Positions 16,841-26,176 of a DNA stretch of 64,000 nucleotides are shown piece after piece. A program made the position numbers and the translations under genes. Numbering within the stretch: the first letter of the stretch is position 1; each line of letters starts with the position of its first letter. Origin of the DNA: Ornithinibacillus scapharcae TW25 (GTDB lineage: Bacteria > Bacillota > Bacilli > Bacillales > Amphibacillaceae); assembly GCF_000190475.1 (NCBI RefSeq), contig NZ_AEWH01000006.1, positions 124,001-188,000 of the forward strand, in the 5' to 3' direction. The notes under the pieces were generated by a model. It searched no databases. It saw nothing but the letters and a program-made list of their open reading frames with translations, and was not told the origin of the DNA.

Positions 16841-16980
16841 GTTTATCACCTCCTGTAACTATATTGTGAGCAGAACCGAAAATCTTATCACAAAAAATTT
16901 CTGGTAAATTTTGGCCAACTTTCAAAAGAGGTGATTAGCGTATTGTGCATTAGAAAGATTTATATGCTTTCCTATCAGTT

Positions 16981-17018
16981 AAAAAAGGAACCCAACCATA
17001 ATGGTGGATTCCTTTTTT
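16981..17018 (-). terminator. Terminator of fumC
   Basis: AAAAAAGGAA (16981-16990) pairs with TTCCTTTTTT (17009-17018), with a CCA/TGG stem inside the loop. Confidence 0.85.
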
Positions 17019-17021
17019 ACT

Positions 17022-18410
17022 TTATACATTTGGATGTGTCATTTCTCTTGGATCAACATATTTATCAAACTCTTCATCTGTTAAAAGACCTAATTCAACT
17101 GCCGCCTCTTTTAAGGTTGAATTATCGGCAAATGCTTTCTTAGCAATTTTAGCAGCATTTTCGTAACCAATATGAGGGTTTAATGCGGTAACAAGCATTA
17201 ATGAGTCATTTAAATTCTTCTCAATCCGATCATGATTTGGTTCGATACCTTGTGCACATCGCTCATCAAACGATAACATACTGTCAGCAAGAAGCTGGCA
17301 AGATTGTAAGAAATTATAAGCAATAACTGGTTTGAATACATTTAGTTCAAAATTACCTTGACTTGCAGCAAATCCGATTGCTGCATCATTTCCCATTACT
17401 TGTGCAGCTACCATCGTAACAGCTTCACTTTGAGTGGGATTTACTTTACCTGGCATGATAGAACTTCCTGGTTCATTTTCCGGAATTGTAATTTCGCCAA
17501 TACCACAACGGGGGCCACTAGCCAACCAGCGAACATCATTAGCGATTTTCATTAAATCGGCTGCAAGTCCCTTTAAAGCACCGTGCGCAAACACTGTCTC
17601 GTCATGAGAAGTTAACGCATGGAATTTATTAGGTGCGGAAATAAATTCTTTTCCTGTGAATCTGCTAATTTCTACACATACTCGTTCTGAGAATTCTGGA
17701 TGAGCATTTAACCCAGTCCCAACAGCTGTACCACCAATTGCTAATTCTTTTAGGTATGGTAAACTAGCTTGAATCATGCTTTCGGATTTTTCAAGCATAC
17801 GATGCCATCCACTAATCTCTTGCCCAAGGGTTAATGGCGTAGCATCCTGTAAATGAGTTCGTCCAATTTTTACAATTGAATCGAATGCATCCATTTTTGT
17901 TTGGAATGTATTCTTTAGCTGACGTAGTGCCGGCAGTACAACATCCTCTAACTTAAGTACTTCTGCAACATGCATTGCTGTTGGATATGTATCATTTGAG
18001 CTTTGTGATTTATTTACGTCATCATTCGGATGAAGTACTAGGTCACTACCTTGATCCTTTAACCACATATTCCCTACATATGCGATTACTTCGTTCATAT
18101 TCATATTCGATTGTGTACCACTACCTGTTTGCCACACAACTAATGGAAAATGGTCGTCTAAATTACCTTCAACTATTTGCAAAGCAGCATATTCAATAGC
18201 CTCAGCTTTTTTGGCATCCAATAACCCTAAATCACTATTCGCCTTTGCTGCAGTCATTTTAAGTATTGCAAACGCTTTAATTATTTCGTTTGGCATTGTT
18301 TCTGTTCCTATTGGAAAGTTTTCCTTACTACGTTGGGTTTGTGCACCCCAATATTTTTCTGCTGGTACTTTCACTTCTCCAAGCGTATCATGTTCAATAC
18401 GATAATCCAT
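17022..18410 (-). CDS. fumC: Class II fumarate hydratase FumC
   Basis: A 462-residue homotetrameric TCA-cycle enzyme interconverting fumarate and malate without an iron-sulfur cluster. The superfamily signature [11 protein letters not shown] lies at about 315-325, with GSGTQSNMN and TSSNDT-like substrate loops (here [11 protein letters not shown]) and RTHLQDATP near the middle. Length is normal. It is a single gene flanked by a terminator. A near-palindromic TGAAAAT-C-AATTTCA overlaps its probable -35 region. Confidence 0.97.
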   Translation of the reverse strand: MDYRIEHDTLGEVKVPAEKYWGAQTQRSKENFPIGTETMPNEIIKAFAILKMTAAKANSDLGLLDAKKAEAIEYAALQIVEGNLDDHFPLVVWQTGSGTQSNMNMNEVIAYVGNMWLKDQGSDLVLHPNDDVNKSQSSNDTYPTAMHVAEVLKLEDVVLPALRQLKNTFQTKMDAFDSIVKIGRTHLQDATPLTLGQEISGWHRMLEKSESMIQASLPYLKELAIGGTAVGTGLNAHPEFSERVCVEISRFTGKEFISAPNKFHALTSHDETVFAHGALKGLAADLMKIANDVRWLASGPRCGIGEITIPENEPGSSIMPGKVNPTQSEAVTMVAAQVMGNDAAIGFAASQGNFELNVFKPVIAYNFLQSCQLLADSMLSFDERCAQGIEPNHDRIEKNLNDSLMLVTALNPHIGYENAAKIAKKAFADNSTLKEAAVELGLLTDEEFDKYVDPREMTHPNV

Positions 18411-18449
18411 CTGTTTTTCCTCCCCAATGTTCTTTTTGAATCCCTCTCT

Positions 18450-18486
18450 ATTGTATCAAATTTTCTACAAATGAAAATCAATTTCA
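18450..18486 (-). promoter_or_regulatory. fumC promoter with an overlapping 7-1-7 palindrome
   Basis: On the reverse strand TACAAT (18455-18450) is a good -10, with TTTTCA 16 bases upstream as a weak -35. The sequence TGAAAATCAATTTCA (18472-18486) is a 7-1-7 inverted repeat with one mismatch, the layout of Fur/PerR-type boxes, though it differs from the Fur consensus at three positions. Confidence 0.4.
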
Positions 18487-18658
18487 TTTCTCCTTCGCAA
18501 AATTTTATACTGACAATTATTAATTCACAAAATTGTAAAGCCTTCCTTGTTCATTTACTATTATACTTAAGTAATATAATATTTTTAAGAATACATAGCC
18601 CGGTATTACCATTCTTATAATGGAATACCAGAACATTATATAGATAGGAGGGCTTTAC

Positions 18659-19570
18659 ATGCCAAATATTTGGACACATATGCTTTTTTGTGAAGATATT
18701 GTTGATGCAATAGAAAGCCCTAAATCCATTCCAAAGCATAGTTATATCCTAAATCTAGGTGCACAAGGTCCAGATCCATTCTTTTATTATCATTTTTGGC
18801 CATGGATGGAAGATACTCAGGTCAATGAAATAGGTTCGCTTCTTCACACTGAAAAATGTGGAAGCTTCTTAATAGACTTAATCGACTCTGTTAAAGACGG
18901 TACCGACGAATTAAAATCATTTGTATTCGGTTTTGTCACCCATCATATTCTTGATCGAAATGCACATCCATATATCCATTATCGTGCTGGATATGAGGGA
19001 AACAAGCACTCAAAATTTGAAATTATTCTTGATACATTAATGATGGAACGGTACAAAAATTTACAAACATGGAAAACCCCAGTTTATAAAGAGATTCACC
19101 TAAATAGACAGCAAAAAAATGATATTGCGACATTACTCTATTTAACTATTCATAAACACTTTCCTGAACTGGAGCAAAACACGAAAAAAAATATCATAAA
19201 GGCATTAAACGATATGAAATTGGCTTTAAAGCTATTGGCCGACCCTCATGGCTGGAAAAACAGATTACTCAAATCAACGATTTCCTCTTTTTCCCATCAA
19301 CCCATTAAAGAGGAGATAGATTATCTTAATTTAAAACATGAGACATGGTATCATCCGGCTACTAAAAACCCAAGTAACAAAAGCTTTATTGATTTATATG
19401 AACAAGCTCGTATTGAGGGAATAGAGATTATGAGAAAAGTTATTGGTTATTGGGGAAACGATGGAACAAGTCGAGAGGAATTAGTGTCATCTATCGGAGA
19501 TATTTCTTATGATACAGGGCTGCCCTTGGAGTTGAACGTGCGTAATCAGTATAGTGATCCGATCATATAA
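18659..19570 (+). CDS. Zinc-dependent phospholipase C family protein
   Basis: A 303-residue protein that begins PNIWTHMLF, with a conserved DPFFYYHF and a helical metal-site motif GFVTHHILDRNAHPYIHY near 103-120. A later cluster KFEIILDTLMM also fits the zinc-dependent phospholipase C/S1-P1 fold. No signal peptide is visible, so it would act in the cytoplasm and the substrate is unclear. AGGAGG at 18647-18652 supports the ATG. A TATAAT lies at about 18615-18620. A strong terminator follows. Confidence 0.75.
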   Translation: MPNIWTHMLFCEDIVDAIESPKSIPKHSYILNLGAQGPDPFFYYHFWPWMEDTQVNEIGSLLHTEKCGSFLIDLIDSVKDGTDELKSFVFGFVTHHILDRNAHPYIHYRAGYEGNKHSKFEIILDTLMMERYKNLQTWKTPVYKEIHLNRQQKNDIATLLYLTIHKHFPELEQNTKKNIIKALNDMKLALKLLADPHGWKNRLLKSTISSFSHQPIKEEIDYLNLKHETWYHPATKNPSNKSFIDLYEQARIEGIEIMRKVIGYWGNDGTSREELVSSIGDISYDTGLPLELNVRNQYSDPII

Positions 19571-19580
19571 TTAGAAAAGA

Positions 19581-19612
19581 AAACACCGCACGGTTTAATC
19601 TGTGCGGTGTTT
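19581..19612. terminator. Bidirectional terminator
   Basis: An 11-bp perfect stem (AAACACCGCAC 19581-19591 with GTGCGGTGTTT 19602-19612) lies between convergent genes. Confidence 0.88.
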
Positions 19613-19632
19613 TAGGTATAGGAAATGACTCG

Positions 19633-20901
19633 TCAAGCTGCGTTCTTTGCTGCTTGTGCACCTTTCTCTACATTGACAAAACTCAAAATGATAATACCAG
19701 CAATAAAGAAGAAGATTAAGGATAGTATTCCGTATCGACTATTCCCTGTCAGTTGGCCTACGAAACCAAATAGGAAAGGACCAAATACAGCCGAGAATTT
19801 GGATGATATCCCATAGAAGCCAAAGAATTCACCTTTCTTATTGGAAGGTACCATCCTACCATATATCGATCTACTGAGAGCTTGAGCACCTCCCTGAACA
19901 AGTCCAACAATCGTTGCTAAGATATAAAAATGCAAGGCAGAATTCATAAAGTATCCAATAATAACAATTCCTAAATATATTATTAACGTGATCATTAATG
20001 CTTTTTTCGCTGAAATTTTTCCTGCTAACCAACCAAAGAAGAAGGTAGATGGAATCCCAACAAATTGTGTAATTAACAACGCAACGATCAGGTCATTTTG
20101 ATCAATTCCTATTTCTGTTCCGTAGATGGTAGCCATACGTATAATCGTGGATATACCATCATTAAATAGCCAAAAAGCAAATAAGAAAAGTAATAATTGC
20201 TTGAACTGTCGTATTTCCTTAAACGTACTTCCGATTCTAGTAAATCCAATCGCCATGTAGGATTTGTCTCGTTTTATAGGCTGTTTCTTCTCATCATGAA
20301 TATTTTTTAATAAAGGGATGGAGAAAATTAACCACCACACACCGACCATTGCAAAGGATACCTGCATCGCACTGATAGTCGTTAAACCAAATAGGTCTGG
20401 CTTTAGAATCATCAATACATTAATTAATAATAAAATTCCTCCACCAACATATCCTAATGCAAATCCTTTTGAAGAAACTTTATCCATATCCTTTTCATCG
20501 GCAACTTCCGGTAAAAAAGCATCATAGAATACGTTCGCACCAGAAAAACCAATAGATCCAACGATAAATAATATTGCTACAAATATGTAGTCTCCTTCAC
20601 CCGTAAAAGCAAGAAGAACACTTGCTATCATCCCCATAAATGCAAAAAAGCGTAGAAACTTTTTCTTTGCAGCTGAAAAATCAGCAATAGCACCTAGTAT
20701 TGGAGCCAAAATCGCAACTATTAATACTGCAATCGAATTCGCATATCCCCAGTAACTGGTTGCTAAACTTTCGTCAATATTATTGGCAGCTACACTCGAG
20801 TAAAAAATTGGTAGAATCGCTGCTAGCATCGTTGTTGCAAATGCTGAATTTCCAAAATCATACAGTGCCCAGCTTAATTGTGTTTTTTTATCTTTATTCA
20901 A
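19633..20901 (-). CDS. MFS permease of the UMF1/Atg22-like family
   Basis: A transporter of about 422 residues with twelve predicted spans. The opening LSWALYDFGNSAFATT is diagnostic of the UMF1 (vacuolar effluxer-like) branch of the major facilitator superfamily. Also seen are FYDAFLPEVA and GGAQALSRSIYGRMVP, both conserved there. Family members export amino acids or are uncharacterised. The frame opens at ATG 20928, but GGGGAG lies inside and the TTG at 20901 has 8-base spacing. It follows the chemoreceptor gene by a short gap with no terminator, so the two may be co-transcribed. Confidence 0.85.
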   Translation of the reverse strand: MNKDKKTQLSWALYDFGNSAFATTMLAAILPIFYSSVAANNIDESLATSYWGYANSIAVLIVAILAPILGAIADFSAAKKKFLRFFAFMGMIASVLLAFTGEGDYIFVAILFIVGSIGFSGANVFYDAFLPEVADEKDMDKVSSKGFALGYVGGGILLLINVLMILKPDLFGLTTISAMQVSFAMVGVWWLIFSIPLLKNIHDEKKQPIKRDKSYMAIGFTRIGSTFKEIRQFKQLLLFLFAFWLFNDGISTIIRMATIYGTEIGIDQNDLIVALLITQFVGIPSTFFFGWLAGKISAKKALMITLIIYLGIVIIGYFMNSALHFYILATIVGLVQGGAQALSRSIYGRMVPSNKKGEFFGFYGISSKFSAVFGPFLFGFVGQLTGNSRYGILSLIFFFIAGIIILSFVNVEKGAQAAKNAA

Positions 20902-20963
20902 TAAAAACACTCCCCTCACCATTAGCATAGCAAAATGTTTGTACAGCTATTGTTAAGTTATCG

Positions 20964-22436
20964 TTAAGTTTCTATCTGAATCCTTTCTAGCGACGCAGCA
21001 GCCTCATTCGTCACTTCAATGGCACTTACTAAATTAGACATCCGATTGACTTGTTCATCTACCATCGCTTCTAATTCCTCCATTGTTGCTGTCGTTTCTT
21101 CCATAATAGATGCGAGGTTATCAACAGATATCTCAATGGTTTCAGACGATCCTTTTATAGCATTTGTTTGATGATGTAAATATTGTAAATACTTAATGAA
21201 GTTTTGTAGCTGTTCAGAAATAATTTCAAAATTTTCTTTTGAAATCCTAGTATGATCAGCACTAGTCTTTAAATAGGCTTTGTTTTGTTGTACCTCTTGC
21301 TGCGTATTCTTTGCATCATATTCTATCATCTCTAGGTTTTCTCGGATTTGTTTTGCTGTTAACTGTGACACTTCAGCAAGTTTACGTATTTCCAAAGCAA
21401 CCACAGAGAATCCTTTACCAAATTCACCAGCTCTAGCCGCCTCAATACTAGCATTCAAGGCTAATAAATTCGTTTGCTCTGCTATATCCTGGATTTTTTC
21501 TGCATTGGCATTATTCTCATCAATTCTCTTGACCAAGTTATCCATATGGGTCGTTAGATTATTAAAGGACTGGTTGAAATTATTAATCGTTTGCGTTAAT
21601 GCATCCATAGAATCTTTGCCTTTTGAAGAAAGATTCATAAGATGTTCTCCGTCTTCCACACTTCTAGTAAAAGAGTTAATCATCTTTTCTAATGACTGGT
21701 TAGTGGAGACCGTTGATTCTGATATATTGGAAGCAGTCTCTGCTTGAGTCTGTGTTGCCATCGCAATTTCTCTGAACCCTTCCAGCATCTCTTTCATCTG
21801 TTGTTGATTTAAACTACTGTCCTGTTCAATAATCGCCATTTGATCTTTAACTTTTAATGCTCCTGCTTGTACATACTCAGATTGACGTTTTTCCATAATA
21901 GTCTTCTCTTCCATTTCTGATATAGCATTCTCCATCGTAGAGAAGAAACTTCTAGATACTCTAATTTGAATAAATAATACGAGAAAAATTAACACATAAA
22001 ACACGAATGCGATTGCAGCTGACCGAATATCGAATCCTACTACATCACCTTTTACCGCAATAAAGAAGACAAGTAGGGATACTCCTAGTACACTTCCGGA
22101 AGTCAATACTGCTTTTGACAAGGATACTGCTGAAACCGCTAATAGAAAGAATGTAAACAACATATTCGTGACATAATTGGAGCTTAACATGATAACTATT
22201 GATACACCTGTTAGACAAATTAGGGCTATGTACGGAACTACCTTTAAATAGATTTTTTTATGATTAAAAAATGCCATTAATCCTACACCAATAGCACCAC
22301 CAAATGTTAGCGCTAACATATTATTCAGAGGTGCCCCTACAACTATTTCAGCTCCTAATCCCAGAAACACAGCAAATAACATAATATACATAAGAATACG
22401 GTTTTGTCGCTTTAATATGGATTCATTTAGCTTCAT
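20964..22436 (-). CDS. Methyl-accepting chemotaxis protein with a membrane-embedded sensor
   Basis: A 490-residue chemoreceptor. Residues 1-170 hold about six membrane spans with little extracellular loop and there is no canonical dCache ligand domain, so sensing is probably within or at the membrane. A cytoplasmic coiled coil follows, with the invariant signalling hairpin [20 protein letters not shown] (about 325-344) and [13 protein letters not shown]. No HAMP domain is recognisable. GGGGGGAT precedes the ATG. It resembles YfmS/HemAT-class minimal receptors only in lacking a large sensor. Confidence 0.93.
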   Translation of the reverse strand: MKLNESILKRQNRILMYIMLFAVFLGLGAEIVVGAPLNNMLALTFGGAIGVGLMAFFNHKKIYLKVVPYIALICLTGVSIVIMLSSNYVTNMLFTFFLLAVSAVSLSKAVLTSGSVLGVSLLVFFIAVKGDVVGFDIRSAAIAFVFYVLIFLVLFIQIRVSRSFFSTMENAISEMEEKTIMEKRQSEYVQAGALKVKDQMAIIEQDSSLNQQQMKEMLEGFREIAMATQTQAETASNISESTVSTNQSLEKMINSFTRSVEDGEHLMNLSSKGKDSMDALTQTINNFNQSFNNLTTHMDNLVKRIDENNANAEKIQDIAEQTNLLALNASIEAARAGEFGKGFSVVALEIRKLAEVSQLTAKQIRENLEMIEYDAKNTQQEVQQNKAYLKTSADHTRISKENFEIISEQLQNFIKYLQYLHHQTNAIKGSSETIEISVDNLASIMEETTATMEELEAMVDEQVNRMSNLVSAIEVTNEAAASLERIQIET

Positions 22437-22510
22437 AAGATCCCCCCTTTAGAACTGCACTTTCGAGTGAAAACTTTGCAGGCAATAGTAGAATTCCTCC
22501 AATTTGTCAT

Positions 22511-22542
22511 AAAAACAGCCTTACCAAACTAAAGGCAAGGCT
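22511..22542 (-). terminator. Terminator of the IDEAL-domain gene
   Basis: CAGCCTTACC (22516-22525) pairs with GGCAAGGCTG (22533-22542) with one mismatch. Five A on the forward strand form the reverse T-tract. Confidence 0.8.
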
Positions 22543-22561
22543 GGATATAGATGCGTACGGT

Positions 22562-22795
22562 TTACTCCCATATATATTGTAGATATTCCTTCCGAACGCT
22601 TGCAAATTCTTCTTTATTTCCGTTTTGAATAGATTGGTTTATTCTATCCTCTAGAACTCTTTTGTTCCAGTTAAAGCAGATTTCATCCAAAATTAAGCGT
22701 GATGTTAAGCGAATTTCAAAGGATATCTCTCTTTTAGCGTTTAGGACTTTTCCTTTATACGGACAAAACAGGTAGACTACCTTTTCCTTTTTCAT
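22562..22795 (-). CDS. IDEAL-domain protein
   Basis: A 77-residue protein. The C-terminal half fits the short IDEAL helix-turn motif: LILDEICFNWNKRVLEDRIN, then SIQNGNKEEFASVRKEY, which in other members reads ID-AL-----D---F--L. The N-terminal part (VYLFCPYKGKV) is not recognised. IDEAL proteins in Bacillaceae are small and mostly uncharacterised; some are adaptor-like. It is a single gene with its own terminator. Confidence 0.65.
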   Translation of the reverse strand: MKKEKVVYLFCPYKGKVLNAKREISFEIRLTSRLILDEICFNWNKRVLEDRINQSIQNGNKEEFASVRKEYLQYIWE

Positions 22796-23027
22796 TGGAA
22801 TACGCCCCTTTGCTCCTTTATTACTATTATCCTAAATTTTTTGAATAATTGCAATCAAAATTTTAAGGTGGATAAGCTAGAACTTGGTCATAATTATTGG
22901 GGTTGGGAAACATACTTATAACATGCCAAATGATATTCTTGGGCGCTCATCTTTTTCTCTAGACCCACCTATATTAGCTTTGTTATAGTGATAAAGTTAC
23001 CTAGGAAATAACGGAGGCTAAAATGGA

Positions 23028-23897
23028 ATGAATCAACCAAATAATATGAAAAGCGGTGAAAAAGGAGCATGGATTAGTATTTTTGCTTATCTATTCCTCG
23101 CTGGTACTAAACTTGTCATAGCATCCATAGGAGACTCAGATGCGTTATGGGCTGATGGATTGAATAACACTACAGATGTCGCTGCTTCAATTGCTATTCT
23201 TATCGGGTTAAAAATCTCTCAAAAGCCACCTGATCAAAATCATCGGTATGGACACTACCGAGCGGAAACTATTGCATCCTTACTTGCGGCATTTATCATG
23301 GTAGCAGTTGGTTTGCAGGTTATTTTCTCTACTATTGGGAAGATGTTTGAGGATCATATTGTAAAACCTGATATGTTAACTGCATGGACAGCTATCGGTG
23401 CAGCAATCGTCATGTTCTTCGTGTATCGTTATAATCTTACCTTATCACGTAAAATTAATAGTAGTGCGTTGTATGCCGCCGCACAGGATAACCGATCAGA
23501 TGCGCTCGTTAGTATTGGTGCATTTATAGGAATAATTGGTGCACAGTTTGGGATATTCTGGCTTGATCCACTTGCTGGTCTAATTGTAGGAATTATCATT
23601 TGCAAAACCGCTTGGGAAATATTTAAGGATTCCACCTTAACACTTACGGACGGTTTTGATGAAAAACGTCTTAAAGTTATTAAAGACGAAATCACTAATT
23701 TCCCAGATGTAATGAAAGTAGAGGATATTAAGGGAAGAGCTCTTGGTAATCAATCCGTTTTGGATGTAACGATTAAAGTGGACCCCAACCTTACTGTAAG
23801 ACAGGGGCACGATATAACGGTTAAAATTGAAGAAGAGCTTGCTAAAAAGCACGGTATTTTATACACGCATATACACATAGAGCCGTATCGAGAATAA
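23028..23897 (+). CDS. Cation diffusion facilitator, probably manganese exporter
   Basis: A 289-residue six-span exporter with a C-terminal cytoplasmic ferredoxin-like domain ending in a HIHIEPY metal motif. The intramembrane site reads N-x-x-x-D in TM2 (LNNTTDVAAS) and D-x-x-x-D in TM5 (QDNRSDAL). Zinc transporters usually have D-x-x-x-D and H-x-x-x-D. N/D-x-x-x-D with D-x-x-x-D is, as I recall, the pattern of bacterial manganese CDFs such as MntE and MneP. The start ATG follows GGAGG at 10 bases. I found no recognisable manganese riboswitch in the 230 bases upstream. Confidence 0.85.
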   Translation: MNQPNNMKSGEKGAWISIFAYLFLAGTKLVIASIGDSDALWADGLNNTTDVAASIAILIGLKISQKPPDQNHRYGHYRAETIASLLAAFIMVAVGLQVIFSTIGKMFEDHIVKPDMLTAWTAIGAAIVMFFVYRYNLTLSRKINSSALYAAAQDNRSDALVSIGAFIGIIGAQFGIFWLDPLAGLIVGIIICKTAWEIFKDSTLTLTDGFDEKRLKVIKDEITNFPDVMKVEDIKGRALGNQSVLDVTIKVDPNLTVRQGHDITVKIEEELAKKHGILYTHIHIEPYRE

Positions 23898-23912
23898 TGC
23901 TTAATAAATATA

Positions 23913-23964
23913 AATCCCCCTCAAGGCAACAATATTAATAACATTGATTACCTTAAGGGGGATT
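23913..23964. terminator. Hairpin between the CDF gene and speB
   Basis: AATCCCCCTCAAGG (23913-23926) pairs with CCTTAAGGGGGATT (23951-23964) with one G-T pair. The 24-base loop and weak T-tracts make it a less typical terminator for these convergent genes. Confidence 0.6.
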
Positions 23965-24039
23965 AAGTTTGATATGCATTCACTAAAACTTTGGAATACT
24001 CTTTTTTGTTTATCTAGTGATTAGTTATTCTTTTGATTA

Positions 24040-24900
24040 TTAGTCTATTAAAGTCAATAACATTTCTCGTACTGTTTTACAAGCCATTGCAGTTGAAGCT
24101 CCAGAAGGATCATACTGTGGAGATAACTCCACTAAATCTGCAGCAACAATTTGGTTTAATGATTGTAATTGTTGTATAGCTTCCAATAGTTCTTTATATG
24201 TTATTCCACCCGGTTCTGGAGTTCCGGTTCCTGGAAATACACCTGGGTCCAATACGTCTAAATCAATGGTAACATATACTGGTACATCTTGAAGCTGATT
24301 AACAATATCCTTCAACGTTTCAAGCGAGAAGCGTTCCATATACGTATGCTTCTTAGCCCATTCAAACTCTTCCTTCATCCCAGAACGAATCCCAAATTGA
24401 TATATTCTGCCGTCACCTAGAAAATCATGACTTCTACGTATGACGGAAGCATGAGAGAGCTTTTCTCCTAAATACGCATCCCGTAAATCAGTGTGTGCAT
24501 CAATATGAATCACATGAAGATTTGGAAATTTATCATAAGCTGCTTTTATAGTAGGTAAACTTACGAGATGCTCTCCACCTACCATTAAAAATTTCTTTCC
24601 ATCCTTTAAAATTTCTTGGCTAAATTCTTTTATTTGTTCTAAGACCTTTTCGGTATTTCCTAAAGGCAATTCCAAATCCCCACCATCATGAATGGATACA
24701 TCTTCCAAATCTCTATTAAGATAAGGTGAATAAGTTTCTAGCCCATATGAATCAGTTCGAATAGCTTGCATGGCAAAACGAGTTCCTGGACGAAAGCTTG
24801 TTGTACCGTCGAAAGGTACTCCAAAAAGTACTACATCTGCCTCTTCATATGTTTTTTCACAGCCTATAAATGTACTAATATTTAATTGCTTAGTTCCCAT
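24040..24900 (-). CDS. speB: Agmatinase SpeB
   Basis: A 286-residue ureohydrolase converting agmatine to putrescine and urea. Binuclear manganese ligands are visible in GGEH (about 111-114), DAHTDLRD, SHASV and DLDVLDP, with GTGTPEPGG near the active site. Last gene of the metK-speA-speD-speE-speB operon. Its ATG lies inside the end of speE (11-base overlap), so translation is coupled. Confidence 0.95.
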   Translation of the reverse strand: MGTKQLNISTFIGCEKTYEEADVVLFGVPFDGTTSFRPGTRFAMQAIRTDSYGLETYSPYLNRDLEDVSIHDGGDLELPLGNTEKVLEQIKEFSQEILKDGKKFLMVGGEHLVSLPTIKAAYDKFPNLHVIHIDAHTDLRDAYLGEKLSHASVIRRSHDFLGDGRIYQFGIRSGMKEEFEWAKKHTYMERFSLETLKDIVNQLQDVPVYVTIDLDVLDPGVFPGTGTPEPGGITYKELLEAIQQLQSLNQIVAADLVELSPQYDPSGASTAMACKTVREMLLTLID

Positions 24901-25744
24901 TGCCTAGTGCCTCCCTTACGTAGTTCGGCAAACTGAAGGATCCAACATGTAAGTCCGTATTGTAATATTTCGTCTTCAGACCAAAGTTTTTCCACTCTTC
25001 CACTTTTACATCCTTTATGGGGTCATGTGTTTTAGATGCAAAACCAAACAGCCAGTGTCCGGATGGATACGTTGGCATATGATATTGATAGACTTCTGTG
25101 ATAGGAAAGATTGCTTTTATTTTCTCACGAGCTTTTTTCATATTTTCTGCATACTCTGCAAAATAAGGTGACTCATGTTGATTGATTAAGATACCGTCCT
25201 TTTTTAGTACACGATAGCACTCTTGATAAAATGCAGTAGTAAATAACCCTTCTCCAACGGAAATAGGATCGGTAGAATCTACAATTATGAGGTCAAAAGA
25301 TGCATCATTTGCTTGGTTGACATAGGCCAAGCCATCCTCAAAACAAAGTTCCATTCTTCTATCCTCTTCTACCCCACTAGCTGTGATGGGAAGATATTCC
25401 TGGCATAAACGGAATACCCGCTCATCAATTTCTACCATAACTACTTTCTCTACTGTTGGGTAACGTAGCACTTCTCGTGCAGTGCCTCCATCACCACCGC
25501 CAATGATCAACACTTTTTTAATTTTCGGGTTTGTGGCAAAAGCGGGATGAACTATCATATCATGATAGATAAATTCATCCTTTTCATTTACCATCATTAA
25601 TCCATCAAGGGTAAAGAAGGTACCAAACTCTTCTCCCTTATAAAAATCAATTTGTTGGAAAGTAGACTTTTCGCTATGAAGTAAGGTTTCATATGCAATC
25701 GAAAAGTTACAATTCTTGCTCCACTGTTCCGTATACCAATTCAT
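24890..25744 (-). CDS. speE: Spermidine synthase SpeE
   Basis: A 284-residue aminopropyltransferase that joins decarboxylated SAM to putrescine. VLIIGGGDGGTAREVLRY (about 82-99) is the nucleotide-binding core, with VDSTDPI as the catalytic Asp region and QHESPYFAE and YPSGHWLFGFASK later. The start overlaps the speD stop by four bases (ATGA). Confidence 0.96.
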   Translation of the reverse strand: MNWYTEQWSKNCNFSIAYETLLHSEKSTFQQIDFYKGEEFGTFFTLDGLMMVNEKDEFIYHDMIVHPAFATNPKIKKVLIIGGGDGGTAREVLRYPTVEKVVMVEIDERVFRLCQEYLPITASGVEEDRRMELCFEDGLAYVNQANDASFDLIIVDSTDPISVGEGLFTTAFYQECYRVLKKDGILINQHESPYFAEYAENMKKAREKIKAIFPITEVYQYHMPTYPSGHWLFGFASKTHDPIKDVKVEEWKNFGLKTKYYNTDLHVGSFSLPNYVREALGNGN

Positions 25745-26175
25745 TTCGATACACCTTCTAACATTGATTTAACTTGTACTTCACTTATTTCATGCATAGC
25801 AAATTGTTTAATTTTATCTACCATACCGCGCGGAACTTCAAAGGATTCAGTTTTCTTAGCCTTTAGCTTCTCACTTAGGTATTCAGCCGCTTTCCATGGA
25901 CTTACAGTATCGCCACATGTATATACATCGACAGAGGCATAACCATATTCAGGCCATGTATGAATAGTCAAATGTGACTCCGCAATTATTACGGCTCCTG
26001 AAACACCATATGGGTTGAAATGATGAAATACCGAATCGACGATTGTAGCTCCGGAATAATCTGCAGCCTCGTTCATAAACTTTTCAATTAATGCATTGTT
26101 TTCAATAATATCACTTGGACAACCATAAAATTCAATTAGGACATGTCTCCCTAAAGTTGATAATTCAATACCCAT
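25741..26175 (-). CDS. speD: S-adenosylmethionine decarboxylase proenzyme SpeD
   Basis: A protein of about 144 residues that self-cleaves to create a pyruvoyl cofactor. The cleavage point is the E-S bond in VIIAESHLTIHTWPEYG, followed by VDVYTCGD. It supplies decarboxylated SAM for SpeE. The ATG at 26184 lies inside speA with its site only one base away. The ATG at 26175 (GGAG 10 bases upstream) is a better start, one base after the speA stop. Slightly longer than the roughly 126-residue B. subtilis enzyme, with a C-terminal extension. Confidence 0.94.
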   Translation of the reverse strand: MGIELSTLGRHVLIEFYGCPSDIIENNALIEKFMNEAADYSGATIVDSVFHHFNPYGVSGAVIIAESHLTIHTWPEYGYASVDVYTCGDTVSPWKAAEYLSEKLKAKKTESFEVPRGMVDKIKQFAMHEISEVQVKSMLEGVSK

Positions 26176-26176
26176 A

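Noticed and set aside
21280-21747. A 155-codon open frame opposite the chemoreceptor
   Set aside because: Lies wholly antisense to a strongly supported gene. No ribosome site or recognisable protein.
22800-23027. Manganese (yybP-ykoY) riboswitch upstream of the CDF gene
   Set aside because: I could not find the conserved GGGGAGUA and CCGAAA-type strands or the paired architecture. Nothing else recognisable is seen in this stretch.
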